Of a stretch of 64,000 nt of DNA, positions 7,628 through 16,614 are shown in pieces. The stretch is from UBA1181 sp963626555 (GTDB lineage Bacteria > Bacteroidota > Bacteroidia > Bacteroidales > Paludibacteraceae). The DNA lies in NCBI GenBank assembly GCA_963626555.1, contig CAVFXQ010000003.1:53999-117998 (forward strand), read 5' to 3'. The first letter of the stretch is position 1. Every line of letters begins with the position of its first letter. The notes beneath the pieces are model-generated. The model saw nothing but the letters and a program-made list of their open reading frames with translations. It was not told the origin of the DNA and searched no databases. The position numbers and the translations under genes were made by a program.

Positions 7628-9382
7628 CTAAAAAATTAGTCCGAGTCTTGCTGCAATGTAGCCTAAATTTTTGATTCCACTGTCTGTAAGTCCCAATACC
7701 CAGCGGTAGTTGTATGCCCCACCGATGTAGAGAATTTTGGAATTGGTTAAGATGATACCGAGATTCAGTCCGCCTTCCGCTTGAGGTGTGAAAGCGACGC
7801 CGTCTCCGATGCGCATACCAGCGTGAGCGGCTACTTCAGGAGAGAAGAAAAATCTTCCGACAGCCATTGGACATTGGGCGCCGACGGCGAAAGAATAAGA
7901 TAATGCGCCTGCTTTATTATCGTCTTCGAAGGTAAAACCGTCTTCCTTGTTGCCTTCTATCATTCCAAAGTCTATGTTTGCGGAGTAGAAACCAAATTTG
8001 TTGAACATCTTGGCATATTGAGCTCCAATTTTAAACTTATCTGTGAAATGACTGTCATCTTCACCTTTGAGGTCGTTCAAGGTCGGTGTAAAATAAGCGA
8101 CACTGACACTGTGGCGGTCGGATAAATTTAAAATACGAAATCCTTTTTCTGCAAGGAACGTACCTTGGTCGTTTGAACCATCTCTTCTTCCTTTGGCGGC
8201 CTGGGTGGCTCTTTCGTTAAAAATATCTGTTGATTTGATTTTCCATTCGTTTTCTTCCACCACCCAAGATGTTGTGTAATGGTTTTTCTTGTTGACGAAA
8301 GTAACAATGGAAGAGTCTGTGGTGGAAGCGACGGATTCAATTGTCAAATTCACTGATTTTTTAATGGTTTTCTTGATATTGTCTGCGAGCATCAGCTTTA
8401 ATCCCTTGATAGGTTCTCCGCTACGAAGTTTTAAATTAGCGTCATTAGAGACGATAGAAATCATACCTTTCAGTTGGTCGGAAGGTATGTTAAGAACCAT
8501 TTTGCTAGAGACAAAATAAGCTATAGAGTCGTTGGATTGATCTATAGAAGCAATGAATTTGTTGGCTTGATTCAAGAGGTCGTCGTTATCCTTGATGATT
8601 TTTTTAGAATTTGCCTTCGTATTGTTTTTCGCATTAAGAAATTTCAAAATATCAGTTGCGTTGATTGAAAAGTTGGCGTTTTCACGTTGTGTGGCTTTCC
8701 ATGTATTCATTCCGATGACAGTATATTTCCCTTTGTTGAGGATGAGAAGTGGTCCGCCAGAACTACCTGGGTCAACTTGAGCAGTATGTTGAATAACAGA
8801 AATATGCGCACTGTCGGTTAGTTCAAGGTTGTGGTATTTAGAGTTGGAAATGATACCGTTACCCAGTTGCCAGGAAGGCTCATCTCCCAATCCAGGGAAC
8901 CCTGCAGACCAAACCGAAGTGCCGTCTTTCAAGTTTGTTGTGCTGATTTCTAATGGCGTGAACTTAGAACTTGCTTTGGCGTTGAGTTGGACGATTGCGA
9001 TATCTGTCGAATCAGAAATAGATAGAACAGCGTTGTTGGTGATAGTGTCGTTGCCCGTTTCAGATTGGAAAATGAGCGATACCCAACGAGCGTCATCTAC
9101 GACATGCTTGTTGGTGACGACAACTAATTTTCCGTCTGTTCCTTTGGTTACAAAACCAGATCCGAAAGAGGAAAAACTTTTGCCGAGCTGTCGCGCCGCC
9201 GACATATAAGACAAAGAGTAGAGTGTCTTACAAGTCTCCTCTAATGCATTTTGATCAGACTTAGAGAGATTCCGCTGAACGATACAAACACTTTCTTTTA
9301 AATCTTGTTCCGCCGAGACGGTATTGAAAGGTTGGAAAAACGACAATCCTAAAAACCATGCGAAGATGTAATTTTTTTTCAT
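7628..9382 (-). CDS. Trypsin-like serine protease fused to a probable outer-membrane beta-barrel
   Basis: A 584-aa exported protein (signal peptide to about residue 24, F-N-T-V-S-A). Residues 65-260 form a trypsin/HtrA-like protease with a complete triad: H93 in V-T-N-K-H-V-V, D127 in S-T-D-I-A-I-V, S208 in D-P-G-S-S-G-G-P. No PDZ domain follows. Residues about 260-400 are a mixed linker domain. Residues about 400-584 alternate polar and hydrophobic residues with glycines and end in Y-I-A-A-R-L-G-L-I-F, the pattern of an 8-stranded outer-membrane barrel with terminal Phe. The combination would anchor a protease to the outer membrane. The barrel is inferred from sequence pattern only. Confidence 0.75.
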   Translation of the reverse strand: MKKNYIFAWFLGLSFFQPFNTVSAEQDLKESVCIVQRNLSKSDQNALEETCKTLYSLSYMSAARQLGKSFSSFGSGFVTKGTDGKLVVVTNKHVVDDARWVSLIFQSETGNDTITNNAVLSISDSTDIAIVQLNAKASSKFTPLEISTTNLKDGTSVWSAGFPGLGDEPSWQLGNGIISNSKYHNLELTDSAHISVIQHTAQVDPGSSGGPLLILNKGKYTVIGMNTWKATQRENANFSINATDILKFLNAKNNTKANSKKIIKDNDDLLNQANKFIASIDQSNDSIAYFVSSKMVLNIPSDQLKGMISIVSNDANLKLRSGEPIKGLKLMLADNIKKTIKKSVNLTIESVASTTDSSIVTFVNKKNHYTTSWVVEENEWKIKSTDIFNERATQAAKGRRDGSNDQGTFLAEKGFRILNLSDRHSVSVAYFTPTLNDLKGEDDSHFTDKFKIGAQYAKMFNKFGFYSANIDFGMIEGNKEDGFTFEDDNKAGALSYSFAVGAQCPMAVGRFFFSPEVAAHAGMRIGDGVAFTPQAEGGLNLGIILTNSKILYIGGAYNYRWVLGLTDSGIKNLGYIAARLGLIF

Positions 9383-9414
9383 TTTAAAATATTGGTTGTA
9401 AAAAAAAACTTTTG

Positions 9415-9422
9415 CAAAGGTA
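9415..9422 (-). promoter_or_regulatory. -7 box for protease-barrel gene
   Basis: Minus-strand TACCTTTG fits TAnnTTTG, about 33 bp before the start at 9382. Confidence 0.5.
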
Positions 9423-9527
9423 GTGAAAAATAAGAAAGGATGGATTTAGAAAAGCAAGGAAAAAGCGAGTGGTAGAGGCGATTTGAAATAGACATACACA
9501 AAGTAGTGATATTAAGCAAAAAATCAC

Positions 9528-9535
9528 TAAATTTG
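9528..9535 (+). promoter_or_regulatory. -7 box for ileS
   Basis: TAAATTTG fits TAnnTTTG; start codon 57 bp downstream. No good TTTG is seen at -33. Confidence 0.45.
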
Positions 9536-9591
9536 CGGTGGTTTTTTAGCCTTTATTTTCAGAGTTGATAAATAAGTACGAGTAATGCGAT

Positions 9592-12500
9592 ATGGCAAAG
9601 AAATTCGCTGAATATTCAAAATTTGACCTCTCAGAGATAAACAAGGAGGTTTTGAAACAATGGGATGAAAAAGATTTGTTTCATAAAAGTATAAGTATCC
9701 GTGAGGGAGCCCCTTCATTTGTTTTTTTTGAGGGACCTCCTTCTGCCAACGGTATGCCAGGTATTCACCATGTGATGGCGCGTTCAATCAAGGATATCTT
9801 TTGTCGTTACAAAACGATGAAGGGGTTTCATGTGAAGCGCAAGGCAGGATGGGACACTCATGGGTTGCCTGTAGAATTGGGAGTAGAGAAGGAACTGGGC
9901 ATTACGAAAGAAGATATTGGCAAAAAAATTTCAGTAGACGATTATAACGATGCTTGTCGTAAGAACGTGATGAAGTACACGAGAGAGTGGACTGACCTCA
10001 CGCATAAGATGGGGTATTGGGTTGATTTGGAGAATCCGTACATCACATACGACAATAAATATATAGAAACCCTATGGTATCTTTTGAAGAAACTCTACAA
10101 GAATGGGTACCTGTATAAAGGGTATACAATACAGCCTTATTCGCCAGCTGCAGGTACGGGGTTGAGTTCGCACGAGTTGAATCAGCCTGGTTGCTACCGA
10201 GATGTGAAAGATACGACGGTGGTGGCTCAGTTTAAAATGTTAGATCCAAAGTCTGAAATGGCGCAATTCGGTACTCCATACTTTTTGGCATGGACGACGA
10301 CGCCTTGGACACTCTCTTCTAACACGGCGTTGTGTGTGGGGCCGAATATTGAGTACGTTGCTGTGCAATCTTATAACCCATATAATGGTCAGCCTGCAAC
10401 CTACGTTCTGGCGAAGGCGTTGTTGAATGTACATTTCAATCCAAAGGCTGCGGAAATCGCATTTGAGGATTATAAGCTAGGAGACAAGTTGATTCCTTAC
10501 AAGGTAATAGCCGAGTATAAGGGAACAGACTTGGTGGGCATGAAATATGAGCCACTTTTGGATTGGATCACACCTGAGAATGCAGATCATGCGTTCCGTG
10601 TAATTCCAGGAGATTATGTGACGACAGAAGATGGTACGGGTATCGTTCATATTGCACCTACTTTTGGTGCGGATGATGCCAAGGTTGCAAAGGCTGCGGG
10701 AATACCTCCATTGCAGTTGGTTGACAAGTATGGAAATCTTCGTCCGACAGTTGATTTGACGGGTAAATTCTATCTGTTGGCAGATCTTGATCCAGAGTAT
10801 GTCAAGACTCATATTAATGTTGATTCCTATAAAGCATACGAGGGACGTTTTGTAAAAAATGCGTATGATCCTAATCTGACAGATAAAGATGAGACATTGG
10901 ATATCTCTATCTGTATGGAGTTGAAAACTACAGGGAAGGCGTTTAAAATAGAGAAACACGTCCATAACTATCCGCATTGCTGGAGAACAGATAAGCCAGT
11001 GCTTTACTATCCTTTGGACAGTTGGTTTATCAAGTCGACTGCGGCAAGAGACAGAATGATAGAGCTCAACAAGACGATCAACTGGAAGCCAGAGGCAACG
11101 GGATCCGGTCGTTTCGGCAAATGGTTGGAGAATCTGAATGATTGGAATTTGTCTCGTTCCCGCTATTGGGGAACTCCGTTGCCAATTTGGAGAAATGAGG
11201 AGGGAACGGAAGAAAAATGCATCGGTTCAATAGAGGAGTTGTTTGCAGAGATTGACAAGTCTATCAAGGCAGGCTTCATGAAAGAGAATCCTTGGAAGAA
11301 TTTCAAGGTGGGCGATTATTCGAAGGAAAACTATGATCCTAAGAACATTGATTTGCACAGACCATATATTGACAGCGTGATTTTGGTGTCGGACAGTGGC
11401 AAGCCAATGAAAAGGGAGACTGACCTGATTGATGTGTGGTTTGACTCTGGAGCAATGCCATTCGCACAGCAACACTACCCATTTGAAAATAAGGATTTGA
11501 TTGATAAAAATGAATATTATCCAGCAGATTTCATTGCAGAAGGTGTGGATCAGACACGAGGATGGTTCTTTACGCTCCACGCCATCTCTACGATGATTAA
11601 GGATAGCGTTGCATTTAAGGCAGTCATCTCGAACGGATTGGTTTTGGATAAGAATGGAAACAAGATGTCGAAGCGTTTAGGCAATGCGGTTGATCCATTC
11701 GGTGCCATTGAAAAATATGGTTCAGACCCATTGCGTTGGTATATGATCACTAATGCAAGTCCGTGGGATAACTTGAAATTTGACACAGAGGGAATAGAGG
11801 AAGTAAAACGTAAATTCTTTGGAACGTTGTATAACACCTATTCATTCTTTGCGTTGTATGCGAATGTAGATAATTTTGACAATAGTCAGCCACAGGTGCC
11901 GATTGAGAAACGTCCAGAAATTGACCGTTGGATTATTTCATTGTTGAATACCTTGATCAAGGAAGTTGACGAATGCTATAATGACTACGAGCCAACGAAA
12001 GCGGGACGTGCCATCTCTACATTCGTAACTGACAACCTCAGTAACTGGTATGTTCGTTTGAATAGAAAACGTTTCTGGGGAGGCGATGGCGAAAGCAAGT
12101 TGGCTGCGTACCAGACTTTGTACACTTGTTTGGAGACGGTTGCTAGATTGATGGCGCCTATCGCTCCGTTCTATTCAGATAAGTTGTTCTTGGACTTGAA
12201 TGGAGCGACAGGAAATGATAAGAGTGAGTCTGTCCATGTAGCAGACTTCCCTCAGTACGATGCTTCTAAAGTAGACAAGCAGTTGGAGGAACGTATGCAA
12301 TTGGCACAAGATATTTCGTCAATGACCCTTTCTTTGCGAAAGAAGGAAAACATCAAAGTTCGTCAGCCACTCAAGCAGATTATGGTGCCAATCTTGGCAG
12401 AACATGAGCAGGAGAATGTAGAGGCGGTGAAGAGTTTGATTATGAGTGAAGTGAATGTCAAGGAAATCAATTTCGTTGACGATTCGGCGGGTATATTAGT

Positions 12501-13020
12501 GAAGAGAATAAAACCAGACTTCAAGAAGCTTGGTCCTAAGTGTGGCAAGAGTATGAAGATGGTTGCAGCTCAGTTGCAGAGTCTTGAACAAGATCAGATT
12601 GCCAAATTGGAGAAAGAAGGAAAATACGAAATCGTGGTAGATGGCAATGTGGTTGTTGTTGAGAAAGGAGACGTAGAGATACTTTCGGAGGATATTCCGG
12701 GATGGTTGGTAGCGAATAACGGCAGTATTACTATAGCGTTGGATGTTACGATTACGGAGGAATTGAAACGAGAGGGTATTGCACGTGAATTGGTAAATCG
12801 AGTGCAGAACATCCGTAAATCAAGTGGATTTGAGATAACCGATAAAATTAATATTGAGATTGAAAATAAAAAGGAAATTGTTGAGGCAGTCAATGATTTC
12901 AAGGATTATGTCGCATCTCAAGTGTTGGCGGTGAACATCAATGTTGTCGACACGGTGGACAATGGCACGGAACTTGATTTTGACGATTTCAAGGTGAATG
13001 TTGCTGTAGCAAAGGCATAA
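9592..13020 (+). CDS. ileS: Isoleucine--tRNA ligase
   Basis: A full-length 1142-aa class I aminoacyl-tRNA synthetase that charges tRNA(Ile). The HIGH-type motif appears as G-I-H-H-V in F-E-G-P-P-S-A-N-G-M-P-G-I-H-H-V (residues about 47-62) and the KMSKR loop as K-M-S-K-R-L-G-N at about residue 691, with the editing (CP1) domain between them, including A-W-T-T-T-P-W-T-L. The C-terminal region lacks the zinc-binding Cys cluster of E. coli IleS and is longer, as in the eukaryote-like IleS type typical of Bacteroidetes. It is transcribed alone, with a terminator at 13041. Confidence 0.98.
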   Translation: MAKKFAEYSKFDLSEINKEVLKQWDEKDLFHKSISIREGAPSFVFFEGPPSANGMPGIHHVMARSIKDIFCRYKTMKGFHVKRKAGWDTHGLPVELGVEKELGITKEDIGKKISVDDYNDACRKNVMKYTREWTDLTHKMGYWVDLENPYITYDNKYIETLWYLLKKLYKNGYLYKGYTIQPYSPAAGTGLSSHELNQPGCYRDVKDTTVVAQFKMLDPKSEMAQFGTPYFLAWTTTPWTLSSNTALCVGPNIEYVAVQSYNPYNGQPATYVLAKALLNVHFNPKAAEIAFEDYKLGDKLIPYKVIAEYKGTDLVGMKYEPLLDWITPENADHAFRVIPGDYVTTEDGTGIVHIAPTFGADDAKVAKAAGIPPLQLVDKYGNLRPTVDLTGKFYLLADLDPEYVKTHINVDSYKAYEGRFVKNAYDPNLTDKDETLDISICMELKTTGKAFKIEKHVHNYPHCWRTDKPVLYYPLDSWFIKSTAARDRMIELNKTINWKPEATGSGRFGKWLENLNDWNLSRSRYWGTPLPIWRNEEGTEEKCIGSIEELFAEIDKSIKAGFMKENPWKNFKVGDYSKENYDPKNIDLHRPYIDSVILVSDSGKPMKRETDLIDVWFDSGAMPFAQQHYPFENKDLIDKNEYYPADFIAEGVDQTRGWFFTLHAISTMIKDSVAFKAVISNGLVLDKNGNKMSKRLGNAVDPFGAIEKYGSDPLRWYMITNASPWDNLKFDTEGIEEVKRKFFGTLYNTYSFFALYANVDNFDNSQPQVPIEKRPEIDRWIISLLNTLIKEVDECYNDYEPTKAGRAISTFVTDNLSNWYVRLNRKRFWGGDGESKLAAYQTLYTCLETVARLMAPIAPFYSDKLFLDLNGATGNDKSESVHVADFPQYDASKVDKQLEERMQLAQDISSMTLSLRKKENIKVRQPLKQIMVPILAEHEQENVEAVKSLIMSEVNVKEINFVDDSAGILVKRIKPDFKKLGPKCGKSMKMVAAQLQSLEQDQIAKLEKEGKYEIVVDGNVVVVEKGDVEILSEDIPGWLVANNGSITIALDVTITEELKREGIARELVNRVQNIRKSSGFEITDKINIEIENKKEIVEAVNDFKDYVASQVLAVNINVVDTVDNGTELDFDDFKVNVAVAKA

Positions 13021-13040
13021 ATCACATAAAAGTACACAAA

Positions 13041-13076
13041 AAAAGCAGTGTGGATTTGTTCTACACTGCTTTTTTT
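13041..13076 (+). terminator. Rho-independent terminator of ileS
   Basis: GCAGTGT (13045-13051) pairs with ACACTGC (13063-13069), flanked by an A-run and a run of seven T from 13070. Confidence 0.85.
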
Positions 13077-13095
13077 GTGGTATGATTTGACAATA

Positions 13096-13123
13096 AAAGA
13101 GCCTTAGAATGTGAATCTAAGGC
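13096..13123 (-). terminator. Rho-independent terminator for the minus-strand lipoprotein gene
   Basis: On the minus strand GCCTTAGA-(7 nt)-TCTAAGGC is followed by TCTTTTATT. A third, unpaired copy of the arm (ATCTAAGG) lies at 13133-13140, next to the stop codon. Confidence 0.7.
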
Positions 13124-13146
13124 CCTTTTGGAATCTAAGGTCTTTG

Positions 13147-13827
13147 TTATTCGTAGTATTCAATAGTGCGAGAAGACTCTAAGGTTTCGTTTGTGTCGGA
13201 ATGATAGACCATGGCAGTTGTCCAATTACCTTTGGCATCAAAAGCGACATAACTAAAGTGTTTCGTTGTTTTGTATTCTTGACCCTCTCCATAACCAGAC
13301 ATGATTTTGTCTGTGATGAAGCCATCTTCTCCATAGACGCTTTTCTCCGAACTTTTGTTCTCTAATCCATTGACATTTTCAATCAGAAGTCTGTTGTTGT
13401 CATCGTAGATATACTCTCTTTTAACGGTGATACCAAATTCTTGAAGTTTGAGATTCTGAGAAATGATGCGCCCTTTTTCATCGCGAGTAATACAGAAATC
13501 AGGGTTGGAGGAAGTTCCGTCAGGATTGATTTTGAAATTGTCTATACTCGTAACTTTACCATTCTCATCAAAAGTAATGATAGAGTTTTCTAAATAATAG
13601 TCAATTTTTTTCACCTTTCCTTTCACGTCGAAGAGTGCGTAGTCTGTAATTTCTTCGGCTTTTTCAGGTGTGGCAGAATTAGACACATCATTTTTTGCGT
13701 TGTCAATCACTTCGACAGTGGCTGAATCCACTACTTGAGAGGACTCTGCATTGTTGTTAGTTCCGTTTGTGCACGCTGAAAGCAGAACCATAGCGGATAA
13801 AAGCAATTTAATCGTGCGATTCGTCAT
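13147..13827 (-). CDS. Lipoprotein with YD/RHS-like strands, unknown function
   Basis: 226 aa with a lipoprotein signal (lipobox L-L-S-A-C at about residue 19) and a low-complexity Asn/Ser/Glu linker. The mature domain starts with L-F-D-V-K-G-K-V-K-K-I and continues with short beta-hairpins of the type Y-I-Y-D-D-N-N-R-L, I-T-R-D-E-K-G-R-I and F-D-A-K-G-N-W-T, resembling single YD-type repeats. The same architecture, including the D-x-K/H-G-N-W signature, occurs in the N-terminal half of the upstream neighbour, so the two are paralogues. Predicted to be anchored to the outer membrane. Function unknown. Confidence 0.65.
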   Translation of the reverse strand: MTNRTIKLLLSAMVLLSACTNGTNNNAESSQVVDSATVEVIDNAKNDVSNSATPEKAEEITDYALFDVKGKVKKIDYYLENSIITFDENGKVTSIDNFKINPDGTSSNPDFCITRDEKGRIISQNLKLQEFGITVKREYIYDDNNRLLIENVNGLENKSSEKSVYGEDGFITDKIMSGYGEGQEYKTTKHFSYVAFDAKGNWTTAMVYHSDTNETLESSRTIEYYE

Positions 13828-13872
13828 TTTTTTTTATTTTAAATTTAATGTGTAAAAATATTTAAATTCTAT

Positions 13873-15537
13873 TTATTTTTTGATGAAATTAACTTCTTTG
13901 AATACCTTTTCAATGGACCCATCCTCTTTCTTTTCGTGCGTTAAAATCTTGAGGACACCTGGTTTGCAAGATATTTTTTCAACGATTTTCTCTGTTTCTC
14001 GAAGTTCCTCTTCGTAGAGGTTGATTGGTTCTACAAGGTATTCCCAGTTTCCGTTATCATTGAGTTTCATAACGGCATAGTGGCTGATATGGTCATTCAC
14101 GTCATGGTAGAGGATACCAAGCTCTTCTTTCCCGTCATCGTCTAAATCGCCGAGGTTGCTTGCATTGATGGTATTAATGTATTCAAAGAAGACGCTCTTG
14201 CTGACGAGGCTGTTTGGGGCACTCTTGTAAAGTTTGACATTAGGTTTTCCACTGTAGATGTAGAAGCAAGAAGAAGTAGGGTCATTTGCGTCAAATTTAG
14301 GGTTGTATACCCAGATATGGTTGGAACAACCCTGACCGTCGAAATTTCCCGCAACATCTTTAAGAAAACTACCGTCTCGAATGCCAAATTTGAAGGAGAG
14401 GTCTTGGTGAGAGAAATAAGAGGAAAAATTATCAAAAAAGTCATCTATCTTCCAATCGTTATTTTCTTTTTTGAATTTGAGGACGACGAAATAGGCGAAG
14501 TTGTCGTCAGATTTAGCATGAACCAATGCGTAGAGGTCGCCACAGGCAGACTCAATAACACTCTTCACTTGGACTTTCTCTTTTGAGACATTTAGAGCGG
14601 TTTTGTATCCTGGTTCGTTGCTGACGTTGCCTTTTTTCTGCTCGTAGGATTCTTTTGAGCGGAGTGCGTCTGAGAGATTGCGAGAGATATGTTTTTCAAT
14701 AGCGGCTGTGCATTGGTAGTTCTTTTGAATGTCTGCAATGATATCGGTGATATTATTGTAGGTATTGGTGTCTTTACCTTTGTGTCCGTCGCAATCATAA
14801 TATTCGATATTTCGGTAAATGGGATTGAACGTGTAGGTCGCTTTCACGTTGCGAGGGTCGTCTCCGTTCACGTATGTTTTGTAGCAAGCCTTTTCGATGG
14901 CGAGTAGCCAGTTGCCGTGTTCGTCAGCTGCGAGGTATTCGTAACTGTAGAGGCTTTCCCATTTTGAACCTTCCCCTTCTCCGTGTAGTACCATTTGAGC
15001 AATACGATTGTTGCCGTCGTATACATATTCGTAGACGGAGCGACTGTCGATTCCGTGGGAAATCATCTTGATCAGTTGCCCATCGTTATTGTAAAAATAT
15101 TCGTAGCCTGCCTTGGTGTATGTGTTGGGAGTGGCCATTGTCTTCCATGTGAAAGAACTGATTTTGTCAATTTGGTTGCGGGTTAGTACGAACTGTGTGT
15201 TCTGCGAGACACCTTCTCTATCGAACATTGCTGTTTGAGGTTGCGTTACGCTTTCAAGCAGGCCATCTTTGTAGAATGTGGTGGTGGCAGTGTCGAAATC
15301 GACAGGATAGCCATTCTCATTGGTGAGGATGGTGATGGTTTTGACTTTTCTCACATTGCCTTGCACTTCAAAAAGGGAGCGATCGTCTATCTCAACAGGA
15401 CAATCGTTGGCGAGCGAAGTGAGAGTAGTGTCTTCTATGAATGAGAAGGGTTCGTTTTCGGGGCGTTTGTCGGAATTAGAACCGCATGCAGAAAGCAGGA
15501 GGGTAGCGACCACTGCAGAAGGAAACATTTTGTTCAT
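13873..15537 (-). CDS. Large lipoprotein: YD-like N-terminal domain plus FG-GAP-like C-terminal part
   Basis: 554 aa with lipobox L-L-L-S-A-C near residue 18. Residues about 50-250 parallel the downstream lipoprotein (L-F-E-V-Q-G-N-V-R-K-V, Y-V-Y-D-G-N-N-R-I, A-D-E-H-G-N-W). The C-terminal part contains N-L-G-D-L-D-D-D-G-K-E-E-L-G-I, an FG-GAP/dockerin-like calcium-loop pattern, inside a beta-rich segment. The extra domain suggests duplication followed by fusion or loss. It is transcribed from the shared intergenic region with the SUMF1-fold gene, divergently. Substrate or partner unknown. Confidence 0.65.
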   Translation of the reverse strand: MNKMFPSAVVATLLLSACGSNSDKRPENEPFSFIEDTTLTSLANDCPVEIDDRSLFEVQGNVRKVKTITILTNENGYPVDFDTATTTFYKDGLLESVTQPQTAMFDREGVSQNTQFVLTRNQIDKISSFTWKTMATPNTYTKAGYEYFYNNDGQLIKMISHGIDSRSVYEYVYDGNNRIAQMVLHGEGEGSKWESLYSYEYLAADEHGNWLLAIEKACYKTYVNGDDPRNVKATYTFNPIYRNIEYYDCDGHKGKDTNTYNNITDIIADIQKNYQCTAAIEKHISRNLSDALRSKESYEQKKGNVSNEPGYKTALNVSKEKVQVKSVIESACGDLYALVHAKSDDNFAYFVVLKFKKENNDWKIDDFFDNFSSYFSHQDLSFKFGIRDGSFLKDVAGNFDGQGCSNHIWVYNPKFDANDPTSSCFYIYSGKPNVKLYKSAPNSLVSKSVFFEYINTINASNLGDLDDDGKEELGILYHDVNDHISHYAVMKLNDNGNWEYLVEPINLYEEELRETEKIVEKISCKPGVLKILTHEKKEDGSIEKVFKEVNFIKK

Positions 15538-15581
15538 ACTTGATTCATCAAATTATAGTTAATCATCCGGTTTACTTCTGA

Positions 15582-15589
15582 CAAAGGTA
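15582..15589 (-). promoter_or_regulatory. -7 box for the large lipoprotein gene
   Basis: Minus-strand TACCTTTG fits TAnnTTTG, 45 bp before the start at 15537. Confidence 0.5.
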
Positions 15590-15605
15590 ATGATTAAATT
15601 TTCTA

Positions 15606-15634
15606 TTTGAGAAATGTTTTTATTCGTAATTTTG
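15606..15634 (+). promoter_or_regulatory. Promoter for the SUMF1-fold gene
   Basis: TTTG (15606-15609) and TAATTTTG (15627-15634), 17-bp spacer; start codon at 15702. Confidence 0.45.
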
Positions 15635-15701
15635 TAGATTAAAGCGTTGAAGTTGAAAAAAATTCCTTATCAGGTTTAAGAATTTAAAGATAAAAAAGTG
15701 T

Positions 15702-16550
15702 ATGAAGCAATATTTACTAACAATATTAATGATGTTGACTTTTGTATCAGCATATTCTGCAAGCAAGAAAGAAGAGAAAGCAGCGGCAGAAGCGGCGGCA
15801 AAGGCGCAGCGAGAATCGGCGTACAGAGCGGATCAGATAGCGAGGAAGAAAGCCATCTTAGGGTTTAAAATGGTGTTTGTCGAGGGTGGCTCTTTTACGA
15901 TGGGTTGTACGACGGAGCAGGAGGGGGACTGTTTAGAGTCGGAGAAGCCAGCGCATCCTGTGTTTGTGAGAAGTTATGCTATTTGCAAATATTGCGTGAC
16001 GCAAAGGCAATGGAGAGAAGTGATGGGCAAGAATCCAAGCACATATCCGAATGACGATGCTCCTGTTACGAATGTGTCGTGGCAGGATGTGCAGAAATTT
16101 ATAGCCAAGGTGAATTCGTTTATGGGTACGAATTACAGACTTCCGACGGAGGCTGAGTGGGAATATGCAGCGCGAGGGGGAGCCATGACCGAAAATATGA
16201 AATATAGCGGTGGAACGGATATGTATATGTTGGGATGGTATAAAGACAATGCAGAGGGAGGCCCTCACCCGTGTGGAAAGAGAAAGGCTAACGAGTTAGG
16301 ACTTTATGATATGAGTGGGAACGTGTGGGAATGGTGTTCTGATTGGTATGCGCACTATTCGGAGGATGTCGAATTAGAGCAGATTAATCCGGAAGGGCCA
16401 GGGACAGGGACAGAAAAAGTTTGCCGAGGTGGATATTACGAAGCTCCTGCACAGTTTTGCAGGGTGTCATGTAGAAGCAAAGGAAAGGCTGATTACTCGT
16501 CTGGCATCATCGGTTTTAGATTAGCAGAAGACAGAGACGGAACGGAGTAA
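15702..16550 (+). CDS. Secreted SUMF1/FGE-fold protein, probably not an active formylglycine generator
   Basis: 282 aa: signal peptide (to about residue 20), an Ala/Lys/Glu-rich helix (21-50), then a full FGE-sulfatase domain: M-V-F-V-E-G-G-S-F-T-M-G (57-68), Y-R-L-P-T-E-A-E-W-E-Y-A-A-R-G-G (145-160), G-L-Y-D-M-S-G-N-V-W-E-W (200-211) and the C-terminal G-F-R-L-A. In true FGE two cysteines (human C336 and C341) bind copper; aligning the R-G-G segment, the second is kept (C253) but the first is Ala248. So catalysis is unlikely and a binding or scaffold role, as for many Bacteroidetes SUMF1-fold proteins, is more probable. No sulfatase gene is nearby. Confidence 0.85.
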   Translation: MKQYLLTILMMLTFVSAYSASKKEEKAAAEAAAKAQRESAYRADQIARKKAILGFKMVFVEGGSFTMGCTTEQEGDCLESEKPAHPVFVRSYAICKYCVTQRQWREVMGKNPSTYPNDDAPVTNVSWQDVQKFIAKVNSFMGTNYRLPTEAEWEYAARGGAMTENMKYSGGTDMYMLGWYKDNAEGGPHPCGKRKANELGLYDMSGNVWEWCSDWYAHYSEDVELEQINPEGPGTGTEKVCRGGYYEAPAQFCRVSCRSKGKADYSSGIIGFRLAEDRDGTE

Positions 16551-16559
16551 CAATTGTTT

Positions 16560-16586
16560 AAAGCCTCGAATCATATCGAGGCTTTT
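16560..16586 (+). terminator. Rho-independent terminator
   Basis: AAAGCCTCGA-(6 nt)-TCGAGGCTTTT, ending the SUMF1-fold gene; it is A/T-flanked on both sides and may also stop the converging HMA gene. Confidence 0.8.
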
Positions 16587-16614
16587 ATGCACAAAATTGT
16601 TTGATTTTTGTGCC

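Noticed and set aside
10477..10977. Antisense open frame of 166 codons inside ileS
   Set aside because: It is wholly within a conserved essential gene, and its translation is low in normal protein motifs; a chance frame.
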